Below are positions 47,693-55,816 of a stretch of DNA of 64,000 bases, in pieces. Origin of the DNA: an uncultured Pelagibacteraceae bacterium (GTDB lineage: Bacteria; Pseudomonadota; Alphaproteobacteria; Pelagibacterales; Pelagibacteraceae). The notes under the pieces were generated by a model that worked only from the letters and a program-made list of their open reading frames with translations, searched no databases and was not told the DNA's origin. The DNA lies in contig CACNFY010000002.1 in assembly GCA_902619925.1 (NCBI GenBank), positions 1 through 64,000 of the forward strand. Reading direction: 5' to 3'. Each line of letters starts with the position of its first letter. Position 1 is the stretch's first letter. The position numbers and the translations under genes were made by a program.

Positions 47693-49646
47693 CGACGATC
47701 GTAATTCAGGATTTAGTAAATTAAAAACAGTAAACAGAAGAATGTTCATATTCTCTGCAGCTAAAGCAGTTGTGTTTTTTGGAATAGTCGGTAGGCTTTT
47801 TTCATTACAAATTAGTGAAAATAAAAAGTACTTAACTTTATCAGATAAAAATAGACTTAGAGAAACAAGGCTACCCCCAGTAAGAGGTGAATTTAAAGAC
47901 TACTTTGGAAAAACAATTGCAGGAAATTTGAAGGTTTATCAATTACATGTAGTTCCTGAACAGGTTGAGGATTTTAGAAGTCTCATTGTAAGGTTAAAAG
48001 ATATACTAAATTTTAATAATGAGAAGTTAGCTAAACTTATAAAAATAAAAAATAGTCAAAAGCCTTGGGAGACTTTAGTTATATCTGAAAATTTGACTTG
48101 GAGTCAATTTTCTAGAATTAATTTTCATTTACATGAATTGCCTGGAGCCAAACCAGTAATATCTGTAGGAAGAAGTTATCCTTTTGGAGAAAGTTATACA
48201 CATGTTCTTGGATATGTATCTCAAGCTAGTCCAAAAGATATTATAAGTAATGATATAATAAAAGATAGGAATGTTCCAGGACTTAGGGTTGGAAAATCTG
48301 GTCTGGAAAAAAAATTTGAAAATGAATTAATAGGTACTAATGGTGTACAAAGATATGAAGTAAATGCTTATGGAAAAAGAATAAATCAAATCGATTTTAA
48401 AGAGGGAAATAAGGGAAAAACAATTAATTTAACTATCGACACCGAAATTCAAAAATTAACTTCAGAACTTTTAAGAGATAAAGCAGGATCTATAAGCGTA
48501 ATGGATATTTATACTGGTGAAATAATAGCTATGAACTCTTCACCATCATTTGATCCTAATTTATTTTTATATGGAATTGATAATAATTTATGGAATCAAA
48601 TTAAAAAAGATCCTTTAAAGCCACTTATTAATAAAACTGTATCAGGGTTATATTCACCAGGATCAACGATTAAACCGTTAGTGGCCCTATCAGCTTTAGA
48701 AAATGATGTTATTAGAACAAATATGAAAGTTGAATGTAGGGGTAAAGTAGAAATGTATGAACAAAAATATCATTGTTGGAAAAAAAAAGGTCATGGATTT
48801 ATGAGTTTAAAAAATGCGATTAAACAATCTTGTGATATTTATTTTTACGAACTTGCTAGACTGCTTGGGGTTGATAGACTGAATATAACTGCTGAAAAAT
48901 TTGGATTAGGCAAACAAGTTCTTGGTGAATATTTCCTAAATGAGAAAAAAGGTATTGTTCCATCTACTAAATGGAAAAAAGAAAATTTAGGTCAAAATTG
49001 GTATTTAGGAGAAACATTTATAACAGGAATAGGACAAGGTTATATTCAAACAAATCCTCTACAATTATGCTTAATGACTGCTCAGTTAGCAAATGGAGGA
49101 TATAAAATCTACCCAAAAATTAGAGTAGATGAAAATCAAAACTCATATGAAATGATAAAACAAAAGATGTTAGAAAATGAATTTGAAGCTAAGAAAAAAG
49201 ATAATGCATTAATAAAAGCGACTGAGGAATTTTTAAAACCTAGTATTAAAGAGTATGAGCCACTTTATAGAAATCCTGAAAATGTTAAATTTGTTTTAGA
49301 TGCTATGTTCAAATCCACTAATGAAATATATGGTACTTCTTATTCTTCTAGAATAGATGATCCAAAATATCAGTTTGCTGGAAAAACAGGTACCTCACAG
49401 GTCAAGAGAATTACTGAAGAAGAAAGAGAGTTAGATTTAGAACTATCACAAATTCCATATAGAAATCGTGATCATGCTTGGTTTATCGCTTTTGGACCTT
49501 ATAAAAATCCAAGATATGCTATGAGTATATTGGTTGAACATGGCGGATCAGGAAGTAAAGCTGCTGCACCATTAGCGAAAAAATTAATGAAAGCTGTTAT
49601 CGACAGACATGAGGATAGACAAAACAAAAATGGATTGAAGATATGA
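47685..49646 (+). CDS. mrdA: Penicillin-binding protein 2 MrdA
   Basis: Transpeptidase of the elongation complex, cross-linking peptidoglycan. It has 653 residues. A membrane anchor lies at about 23-40, followed by the dimerisation domain with RLPPVRGEFKDYFGKTIAGN. The transpeptidase domain carries Ser327 in SPGSTIKP (SxxK motif), an SCD triad in KQSCDIYFYE, and KTGTSQV. PBP2 is the elongation-specific class B enzyme, and pairing with rodA distinguishes it from FtsI. It overlaps rodA by 4 bases. Confidence 0.96.
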   Translation: MISDDRNSGFSKLKTVNRRMFIFSAAKAVVFFGIVGRLFSLQISENKKYLTLSDKNRLRETRLPPVRGEFKDYFGKTIAGNLKVYQLHVVPEQVEDFRSLIVRLKDILNFNNEKLAKLIKIKNSQKPWETLVISENLTWSQFSRINFHLHELPGAKPVISVGRSYPFGESYTHVLGYVSQASPKDIISNDIIKDRNVPGLRVGKSGLEKKFENELIGTNGVQRYEVNAYGKRINQIDFKEGNKGKTINLTIDTEIQKLTSELLRDKAGSISVMDIYTGEIIAMNSSPSFDPNLFLYGIDNNLWNQIKKDPLKPLINKTVSGLYSPGSTIKPLVALSALENDVIRTNMKVECRGKVEMYEQKYHCWKKKGHGFMSLKNAIKQSCDIYFYELARLLGVDRLNITAEKFGLGKQVLGEYFLNEKKGIVPSTKWKKENLGQNWYLGETFITGIGQGYIQTNPLQLCLMTAQLANGGYKIYPKIRVDENQNSYEMIKQKMLENEFEAKKKDNALIKATEEFLKPSIKEYEPLYRNPENVKFVLDAMFKSTNEIYGTSYSSRIDDPKYQFAGKTGTSQVKRITEEERELDLELSQIPYRNRDHAWFIAFGPYKNPRYAMSILVEHGGSGSKAAAPLAKKLMKAVIDRHEDRQNKNGLKI

Positions 49647-50767
49647 GAGATAGTATTTCATTTTCAAATCAACTTACTTTTTTCCAGAAATTAAGATCTT
49701 TTGATTATATTTTACTTTTGTGCGTAATGCTTATTGGACTTATCGGAATTTTTTCCATGTACTCTACAGATGGAGGTGAAATACTTTATCATACCAAAAA
49801 TCATGCTTTGAGATTTTGTATATTTTTTTCAATGATGATTGCCATATCTTTTATTAATATAAGAACCTGGCATGCTCTATCGTATTTATTTTACTTTGTA
49901 ACCTTATTGTTATTAATTTGGGCATCATTTTACGGAATAACAGCATCAGGATCCCAAAGATGGATCAATCTATATTTTATAAACTTACAACCTTCCGAGC
50001 TTATGAAAATTGCAATTATTGCATGCTTTGCAAAATATTATCACCGAGCACAAATTCATACTATGAATAAGTTCACAAATATATTTTTTCCAATTGTAAT
50101 TTTAGTTTTACCTACATTTTTAGTGATAACTCAGCCAGATCTTGGAACATCAATCTTAATAGCTATAAGCGGTATTATTGTTTTATGGTTAGCTGGTGTT
50201 AATGTTAAATATTTTTTTTATTCTTTTTTACTATTTATTATTTCGGCACCTTTTATAATTTCTTTTTTAAAGCCATATCAAAAACTAAGAATTTTAACTT
50301 TTTTTGATCCAGATAAAGACCCCTTAGGAGCAGGATATCAAATTATACAATCTAAAATAGCAGTTGGATCTGGCGGCTTAACAGGAAAAGGTTTTTTAAA
50401 AGGTACTCAAGGGTATTTAGAATTTTTACCGGAGAAGCATACTGATTTTATTTTTACACTTTATTCCGAAGAGTTTGGTTTTTTAGGATCATTAATATTA
50501 TTAATTTTATATGCAATTTTAATTTTCAGAATCATTCGTATTGGATCTTTATCAAGAAGCTTTTTTGCAAAAATATTTTGCTATGGTTTCGGTTCAGCAA
50601 TTTTCATTTATATTACTGTTAATATGTCGATGGTATTAGGATTACTACCAATAGTTGGTTCACCACTTCCAATCATGTCATATGGAGGTTCATCCATGTT
50701 GGCTACAATGATAGGACTCGGTATAGTTATGAGTAGTAAAATTTATAGTAGGGAACAGATATCATAG
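49643..50767 (+). CDS. rodA: Rod shape-determining protein RodA
   Basis: SEDS-family lipid II polymerase working with PBP2. It has 374 residues and about ten membrane helices. SEDS marks include GSQRWINLYFINLQPSELMK, the ITQPDLGTSILIAISGI segment holding the catalytic Asp, and the FLPEKHTDFIFTLYSEEFGF loop. The final helices carry GLLPIVGSPLPIMSYGGSSM. It ends the shape operon; the next gene is 120 bases away with its own candidate control region. Confidence 0.96.
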   Translation: MRDSISFSNQLTFFQKLRSFDYILLLCVMLIGLIGIFSMYSTDGGEILYHTKNHALRFCIFFSMMIAISFINIRTWHALSYLFYFVTLLLLIWASFYGITASGSQRWINLYFINLQPSELMKIAIIACFAKYYHRAQIHTMNKFTNIFFPIVILVLPTFLVITQPDLGTSILIAISGIIVLWLAGVNVKYFFYSFLLFIISAPFIISFLKPYQKLRILTFFDPDKDPLGAGYQIIQSKIAVGSGGLTGKGFLKGTQGYLEFLPEKHTDFIFTLYSEEFGFLGSLILLILYAILIFRIIRIGSLSRSFFAKIFCYGFGSAIFIYITVNMSMVLGLLPIVGSPLPIMSYGGSSMLATMIGLGIVMSSKIYSREQIS

Positions 50768-50857
50768 TCATAAAACAATGAGCCAGATGCGCCAAAAATA
50801 CTTAAATTACTGACCAAATTGGACAATAAATTAAGTTAAATATTTTTAATTAAAGAT

Positions 50858-50876
50858 TATAATTATCTTAATTATA
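50858..50876 (+). repeat. Perfect inverted repeat over a -10-like site before the pilus genes
   Basis: TATAATTA (50858-50865) and TAATTATA (50869-50876) form an 8-bp perfect inverted repeat with spacer TCT, 11 bases before the pilT-like ATG. The left arm includes a consensus -10 TATAAT (50858-50863). It could be a promoter-operator for the pilus operon or an RNA hairpin that covers the ribosome-binding area. In so AT-rich a region chance is a real alternative. Confidence 0.45.
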
Positions 50877-50887
50877 AATATAAATTT

Positions 50888-51901
50888 ATGTTCGAAAAAT
50901 TAGAAGAATTAGCTAAAAATAATAAAAAAATTTCAGATTTTCATATTAGATCTGGATCCCCTCTTGCTTACCGACAAACTGGAGAAATTGTTATGGTTAA
51001 AGATGTGATGGTTAAGCCTCAAGATTTAATTGATATGATGACCACTAATTGCAACGAACATGAGACTAAAAAATTTCAAAATACCCACGAACTAGATTCG
51101 GCAGTTACAATTAGCGGACTTAGGTTTAGAGCAAATTTTTACAAAACACTTAACGGACCAGCAGCAGTCTTAAGACGTGTTGAAAGTAAAATACCTGAAA
51201 TGGGACAATTTGATTTGCCTGATGTTTTATATGATATTATAGATATGCATAAAGGGTTAGTGCTGGTAACAGGACCAACCGGTTCAGGAAAATCTACAAC
51301 TCTCGCAGCAATCGTAAATGAAATAAACAAAACTAGAACGGCAAATATTATAACAGTAGAAGATCCAGTGGAATTTATTCATACTGACCAAAAAAGCATA
51401 GTTTCTCATAGAGAAGTTGGCAAACAAACACAAACATTTGCAAGTGCACTAAAGGCTGCGTTACGTGAAGATCCTGATGTAATTTTAGTTGGAGAGATGA
51501 GAGATCTTGAAACTGTTAGTTTAGCTTTAACAGCAGCAGAAACAGGTCACTTAGTATTTGGAACACTTCACACAAGTGGAGCGCCAAATACAATAAATAG
51601 AATTATTGATGTGTTTCCACCGGAACAACAAGCTCAAATCCGTGCACAATTATCCACTTCTTTAAAAATGGTTGTAACACAAAGATTATTAAAAACAAAA
51701 GATGGACTCGGTCGAGTGGGTGCTTTTGAAGTAATGAAATGTAATGCTCCAATACAAAACTTAATCAGAGAAGCAAAAATTCATCAAATACCAAGCATCA
51801 TGCAGACCGCCGTTAAAGACGGAATGATAACAATGTCAAAATCATTAGAAAATCTTGCACAAGCAGGAAAAATTGATGCAAGCGCAGCAAAAGAAAATTA
51901 A
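50888..51901 (+). CDS. pilT: PilT-family type IV pilus ATPase
   Basis: Hexameric ATPase of the pilus retraction class. It has 337 residues. The N-terminal domain (1-100) is followed by Walker A GPTGSGKSTTLAAI (about 128-141), the Asp box TVEDPVEFIHT, Walker B DVILVGEMRDLETVSLALTA and the His box GHLVFGTLHTSGA. PilT rather than PilB is favoured by the short length and the absence of a long N-terminal domain; PilU is possible. It heads a six- or seven-gene run of pilus genes, overlapping the next by 26 bases. pilB, pilC, pilM-Q and pilD are not in this window. Confidence 0.9.
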   Translation: MFEKLEELAKNNKKISDFHIRSGSPLAYRQTGEIVMVKDVMVKPQDLIDMMTTNCNEHETKKFQNTHELDSAVTISGLRFRANFYKTLNGPAAVLRRVESKIPEMGQFDLPDVLYDIIDMHKGLVLVTGPTGSGKSTTLAAIVNEINKTRTANIITVEDPVEFIHTDQKSIVSHREVGKQTQTFASALKAALREDPDVILVGEMRDLETVSLALTAAETGHLVFGTLHTSGAPNTINRIIDVFPPEQQAQIRAQLSTSLKMVVTQRLLKTKDGLGRVGAFEVMKCNAPIQNLIREAKIHQIPSIMQTAVKDGMITMSKSLENLAQAGKIDASAAKEN

Positions 51902-52538
51902 AGGCTTTTCACTTTTAGAAGTCCTAGTAGTCCTAGCAATTGTAGGTATAATATCTGCAATCGGGATACCACAATTTAGTTCTTTGTCTAAAGATAGAGA
52001 AGTGAGAATAGAAGCAGAAAGAATTAGAGATCTTATAGTAAGTATAAATTCTCAAGTCCAAAGAGGCTCATATGGATTTGGGCAATTCGTAGTTGAAACA
52101 GAGGATAGTGGAAAACTTTCTTTTAGCACTAACGGGATGCTCACAACTAAACTTGCACAAAACATTGGAGTACCTGGTTGGCACAATTCTTCATCAAGAT
52201 GCAACGTAGAGGAAAGTAGTTCAAATAAATTTGATCATTACGGTAAATCTGGAACTAACCCTGAAGTACGTCATTTTGAAACTGATGAAGTAAATATAAG
52301 TATTTCAAGTGGAGCTGTATGTTTCTCAAAAGATGGAACTTATTTTAGTACATCAGGTGATTTGACTGAAAATAATATTTATGTTTGTTCAAAAAATATA
52401 GACGATTGCCCAGATTATCCAGGGTTTAAAGATAAAGACAGAAAAAAAAAAGTAATCTTTGAAATAAGCTGGACACGATTTGGAAATGTTAAATTAGAAA
52501 AATACAATGTAAATAACGGAGATTGGGCAATACAATAA
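51876..52538 (+). CDS. FimT/GspH-like minor prepilin
   Basis: Prepilin of 220 residues. A short basic leader (MQAQQKKIKG) is followed by the cleavage motif G|FSLLEVLVVLAIVGIIS with Glu at +5. The rest (about 40-220) is a globular head with several cysteines (SRCNVEES, AVCFSKD, YVCSKNIDDCPD). The ATG at 51876 is preferred, giving a normal leader; upstream TTG codons would lengthen it. FimT/GspH/FimU-type minor pilins start pilus tips. Head-domain identity cannot be settled from sequence. Confidence 0.82.
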   Translation: MQAQQKKIKGFSLLEVLVVLAIVGIISAIGIPQFSSLSKDREVRIEAERIRDLIVSINSQVQRGSYGFGQFVVETEDSGKLSFSTNGMLTTKLAQNIGVPGWHNSSSRCNVEESSSNKFDHYGKSGTNPEVRHFETDEVNISISSGAVCFSKDGTYFSTSGDLTENNIYVCSKNIDDCPDYPGFKDKDRKKKVIFEISWTRFGNVKLEKYNVNNGDWAIQ

Positions 52539-52539
52539 T

Positions 52540-53394
52540 ATGAAGAATTCTACACAAAAAGGTTTATCTTTAATAGAAGCATTAATTTCTACAGCAATAA
52601 TTGGTATTGGTTTTATTGCTATATTTCAAATGGTCACTTTTTCCGTTACATCAATTAATACATCAGGAGAAAGAACTAAAGCTAACTTTATGTCTTCGAT
52701 GGTTGCTGAAGGTTTTATTGGATACAAAGATAGTATTGGAGGCCTTTCTGAAGAAGATCAAGAGAATATTTATTACGTGGATGGCAAAGCTTATATTGGT
52801 GAGGTTGGATCTTTACCGGATACTGAGACAGATACTGAATGCTTTAAATTTGCAGAATATTACATGCAACTTTCTGCTGGCAATATGCCAGAATGTTCTC
52901 CGACCTTTATACCTCCGGAAATAGAGGGAGATCGAAATAAATGGGTTGATCATGCTGCAAGTGATAGTAACGTTGGATTTTCAAACTTTCCAGGAGTAAA
53001 AATTAAAAATTGTTCAAATAATAGAGTTAATACTGGTCAGTTTAAACCAATTCACGGATCAGAGGCAGAAAAATACGAAGACGCGCCTAAGAATAAAGTT
53101 GTCAAATGGGTAAGAATGTTAGGTGAAGATAGGACTGTAAAATGTAAAAGTGAAAAGGACTTTAAGACTGTAGAAATGTTTGAACTTTGTGCATGGTCAA
53201 ATTGTCAGATAATAAATCCGAAAATTTATGATGAAGCAATGTATGTTGGTAGAATTCAAATTAATTTAAATAATGGAAAAAAAAGAAAATTTTTATATTT
53301 TCAGTCTGATTATAAAATTAAACAAAACCCTGGTGAAATACCTGAAGAAGAAGGTGGAGGACCAGGACTAGAGGGGTTTGGCACTGAAGGATAA
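52540..53394 (+). CDS. pilV: PilV-like minor prepilin
   Basis: Prepilin of 284 residues, starting 1 base after the previous gene. The leader MKNSTQKG precedes |LSLIEALISTAIIGIGFIAI, with Glu at +5. The long head contains at least six cysteines (TECFKF, MPECSP, KNCSNN, VKCKSE, LCAWSNC), suggesting disulfides. The last 20 residues are Gly/Glu-rich (GEIPEEEGGGPGLEGFG). PilV assignment rests on order within fimT-pilV-pilW-pilX and on the LSLIEALIS opening. Confidence 0.78.
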   Translation: MKNSTQKGLSLIEALISTAIIGIGFIAIFQMVTFSVTSINTSGERTKANFMSSMVAEGFIGYKDSIGGLSEEDQENIYYVDGKAYIGEVGSLPDTETDTECFKFAEYYMQLSAGNMPECSPTFIPPEIEGDRNKWVDHAASDSNVGFSNFPGVKIKNCSNNRVNTGQFKPIHGSEAEKYEDAPKNKVVKWVRMLGEDRTVKCKSEKDFKTVEMFELCAWSNCQIINPKIYDEAMYVGRIQINLNNGKKRKFLYFQSDYKIKQNPGEIPEEEGGGPGLEGFGTEG

Positions 53395-54346
53395 AAAAAA
53401 AATTAACGGTTTCTCTTTGATAGAGATATTAATTGGGGTTGCTATTGCTAGCATAATGATGGCAGCAATGTTTGCAAGTTATACTGTTGTAAATAATACT
53501 TATAGTAGAGTAACTGATGTTGCTGGAATAAGTAGATCAGGTAGAGATATTGTATCTATGCTTATGAGAGATATTAGAATGGCAGGTTTTAAATATTACT
53601 ATGGAGTTTTTGAAAATTCTAATAATGACATTCCAAAACAAGATTATTTAGAATTTAAGTTAGGTAATACTGATGACACTAAAGAAGACAGTCATATGCC
53701 AGTTGTAATTTATAAAAATACATTAGGATATGACGAGGTAGTCACAAGTGAAACCTTAGAAACTAAACTAGGTAAAAATTTAAATTTAGTAGATGAAAAT
53801 CATGCAGACGATCCAATCAAAGTTTGTTGTGATCGGATACACGTTGTTTACGGAGACTTTAATGCAAATGATCTTACGCAACCGTATAAAAGATATAGAG
53901 TAACTTATTTTGCTATGCCTGTAGAGAGGAAAATTGGACAAGATGTTGTTGATCAATACTATGCGGTTTATAAATCAAAAGAAAGTTGGAAACAGACAAT
54001 AACTCAAGAGGAGGGAGAATGGATAAGTAATTGTGACGAATGCTATGAAGGCGAGTTAATCAGAGAATATGTGGTTGACATGGAGTTTATAGCGCTCGAT
54101 AAAAATGGAAAAACTGTAAATGCAAATCCAGCAGAGAACTTAGAGGAAATGTTTAATATAAGATCAGTTGATGTTAAATTGACTTTTAGATCGAGTTCAC
54201 CAAAAGGATATTTTAATAAAAATCAAAAAAAAATTGTAAACTCTTTTACTTCTGACAGATCTGATAATTTAGAAGTAGAGGATAGATACTTAAGAGATAA
54301 TATATTTGTAACAGTTCATACAAGAAATATTGGGGGATCTTTATAA
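53378..54346 (+). CDS. pilW: PilW-like minor prepilin
   Basis: Prepilin of 322 residues. The start is TTG at 53378 inside the pilV end, because no ATG lies between it and the motif ING|FSLIEILIGVAIASIMMAAM (Glu at +5). The SRSGRDIVSMLMRDIRMAGF stretch after the N-terminal helix is the PilW/GspJ hallmark. The head has a CCDRIHVVYGDF strand and a CDECYEGEL loop. Its stop overlaps the pilX ATG by one base. Confidence 0.83.
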   Translation: MALKDKKKINGFSLIEILIGVAIASIMMAAMFASYTVVNNTYSRVTDVAGISRSGRDIVSMLMRDIRMAGFKYYYGVFENSNNDIPKQDYLEFKLGNTDDTKEDSHMPVVIYKNTLGYDEVVTSETLETKLGKNLNLVDENHADDPIKVCCDRIHVVYGDFNANDLTQPYKRYRVTYFAMPVERKIGQDVVDQYYAVYKSKESWKQTITQEEGEWISNCDECYEGELIREYVVDMEFIALDKNGKTVNANPAENLEEMFNIRSVDVKLTFRSSSPKGYFNKNQKKIVNSFTSDRSDNLEVEDRYLRDNIFVTVHTRNIGGSL

Positions 54347-55287
54347 TGAAAAATGAGAAAGGATTTGCCTTGATATTATCTTTAGTTCTTTTATTGGTTA
54401 TGTCTTTAATGGGAGGATCCCTAATAGTCATTGCCTCTGGTGATCACAGAAATAATAACAATAGCGACGAATACCAACAAACATTTTATGTAGCGGAGAC
54501 TGCATTGATGGAGGGAGAAAAATATTTAGCAGATAATTATCTTGGACAATGGGTAGGAGGAAAAGGTGAAATTAAAAATAATCGTGTTTATGACGCAACA
54601 TTGGTGCCTAAATGTATAGAAGAAAAAGAGAAGGCTGCTTTAGAGGGTAACGAGTATGATTTTGCAAGTTGCAATCTAAATGAAGAAGACGAAGAATATT
54701 TAAAAAATAAAGAAGATGAAGATAACTCTGCACTTGAGCAGTTTAAACTTACTTTAAATGAATTATCATCAGCAAGAGGAACACTAGTAAGAGATGCATG
54801 GAACAAAGGTGTTATGCTTAATGTCAAAGAGGTTCAAAATAATAACAAATCAATTTGTATGAATAGTTTTAAAAATTTTAGAGTTGGAGAAGATGTAAAT
54901 ATCGCTTATGAACTTCCTGAAGATCACGATAGATTAGGAGAGTTTTGGGACATTGTAGCTCCTTTAGTTAATGAAAGTATGTTACATGAATTTAATATTA
55001 AAGGTGGTAGCGATAACTCATCATTATTTAATGCTAATGCAGCACAAGCTGCCCTTACACAAGAAAAAAATTATCTAAAAAGATTTAAATATTCATTTTT
55101 TATTCAACACATCGGTTTCTCAACTTATCAAGGTGGTGGAGCAAGTGTTCAGAGAACTACAAGTGTAGATGTTGCAAGGCAAGGATCTGCCTATAAAATT
55201 TTTGGCTGTGGAATGTATTATGATAAAAATCTATCTAATATTAACATTTTAGTACCTTTGGAAACTATGGTTGTTATGCCATACTAA
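54346..55287 (+). CDS. pilX: PilX-like minor pilin assembly protein
   Basis: 313-residue pilin-like protein with leader MKNEKG and then |FALILSLVLLLVMSLMGGSL. There is no Glu at +5, which is the rule for PilX/GspK types and fits a tip position. An EYQQTFYVAETALMEGEKYL helix follows, as in PilX N-terminal domains. The head has charged insertions (about 85-135) and a C-terminal STYQGGGASVQRTTSVDVAR stretch. It completes the set of minor pilins expected to prime the pilus tip together with PilY1. Confidence 0.83.
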   Translation: MKNEKGFALILSLVLLLVMSLMGGSLIVIASGDHRNNNNSDEYQQTFYVAETALMEGEKYLADNYLGQWVGGKGEIKNNRVYDATLVPKCIEEKEKAALEGNEYDFASCNLNEEDEEYLKNKEDEDNSALEQFKLTLNELSSARGTLVRDAWNKGVMLNVKEVQNNNKSICMNSFKNFRVGEDVNIAYELPEDHDRLGEFWDIVAPLVNESMLHEFNIKGGSDNSSLFNANAAQAALTQEKNYLKRFKYSFFIQHIGFSTYQGGGASVQRTTSVDVARQGSAYKIFGCGMYYDKNLSNINILVPLETMVVMPY

Positions 55288-55291
55288 TTTT

Positions 55292-55816
55292 ATGAAAAAA
55301 TATTTTAAATTAAAATTATTATTTTTCTTTTTTCTGATTAACACTACTTATGCAAATGCTTTTCAGTGCGATTTAGAATTTGACATTGGGGACAATCAAT
55401 CAATAGCTTTTGAAAGCTTAGGATTATATGAAGAATATATAGTTGATCATAAATATGAAAATCAGTACTCATATATCGAGGATGATTTTAAAGAGTTATG
55501 TCCTGAAGATGGGATGGAGGAAGCAAAATTAAGAGTTTTAATAAATAATGAAATAGTCGGAGGTATAAGAATAATTTCATTAATAGATATAAAATACCAA
55601 GAGGACGAAAAAAAATTAATTTATTATTATATAAAAAAACATTTTAATGATGTTTCAAATATTGCAAGCATTAATAATCCTTCATGGACTGGATCGGAAA
55701 GCTGGGATAGAAATAATAAAAAATATTATTACAGAAAGGAAATAACAAACCAATCCTCTTTAATTAAAGAAGAATTCTTAATAACTAATGAAAAGTTTAA
55801 AAAATATATATGGTAA
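55292..55816 (+). CDS. Small secreted protein of unknown function in the pilus operon
   Basis: I do not recognise a family. It has 174 residues with a clear signal peptide (basic MKKYFKLK, then a Leu/Phe run, cleavage near TYANA|F). It does not have a prepilin motif or lipobox. Two cysteines (QCDLEFD and ELCPEDG) could form one disulfide. The remainder is acidic at first and then Lys/Tyr-rich (KKLIYYYIKKHF, NNKKYYYRKE). The ATG at 55292 sits 4 bases after the pilX stop; an in-frame ATG at 55271 is less likely. It occupies the slot between pilX and pilY1 and overlaps pilY1 by 7 bases, so a role in secretion or stability of PilY1 is a reasonable guess only. Confidence 0.7.
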   Translation: MKKYFKLKLLFFFFLINTTYANAFQCDLEFDIGDNQSIAFESLGLYEEYIVDHKYENQYSYIEDDFKELCPEDGMEEAKLRVLINNEIVGGIRIISLIDIKYQEDEKKLIYYYIKKHFNDVSNIASINNPSWTGSESWDRNNKKYYYRKEITNQSSLIKEEFLITNEKFKKYIW

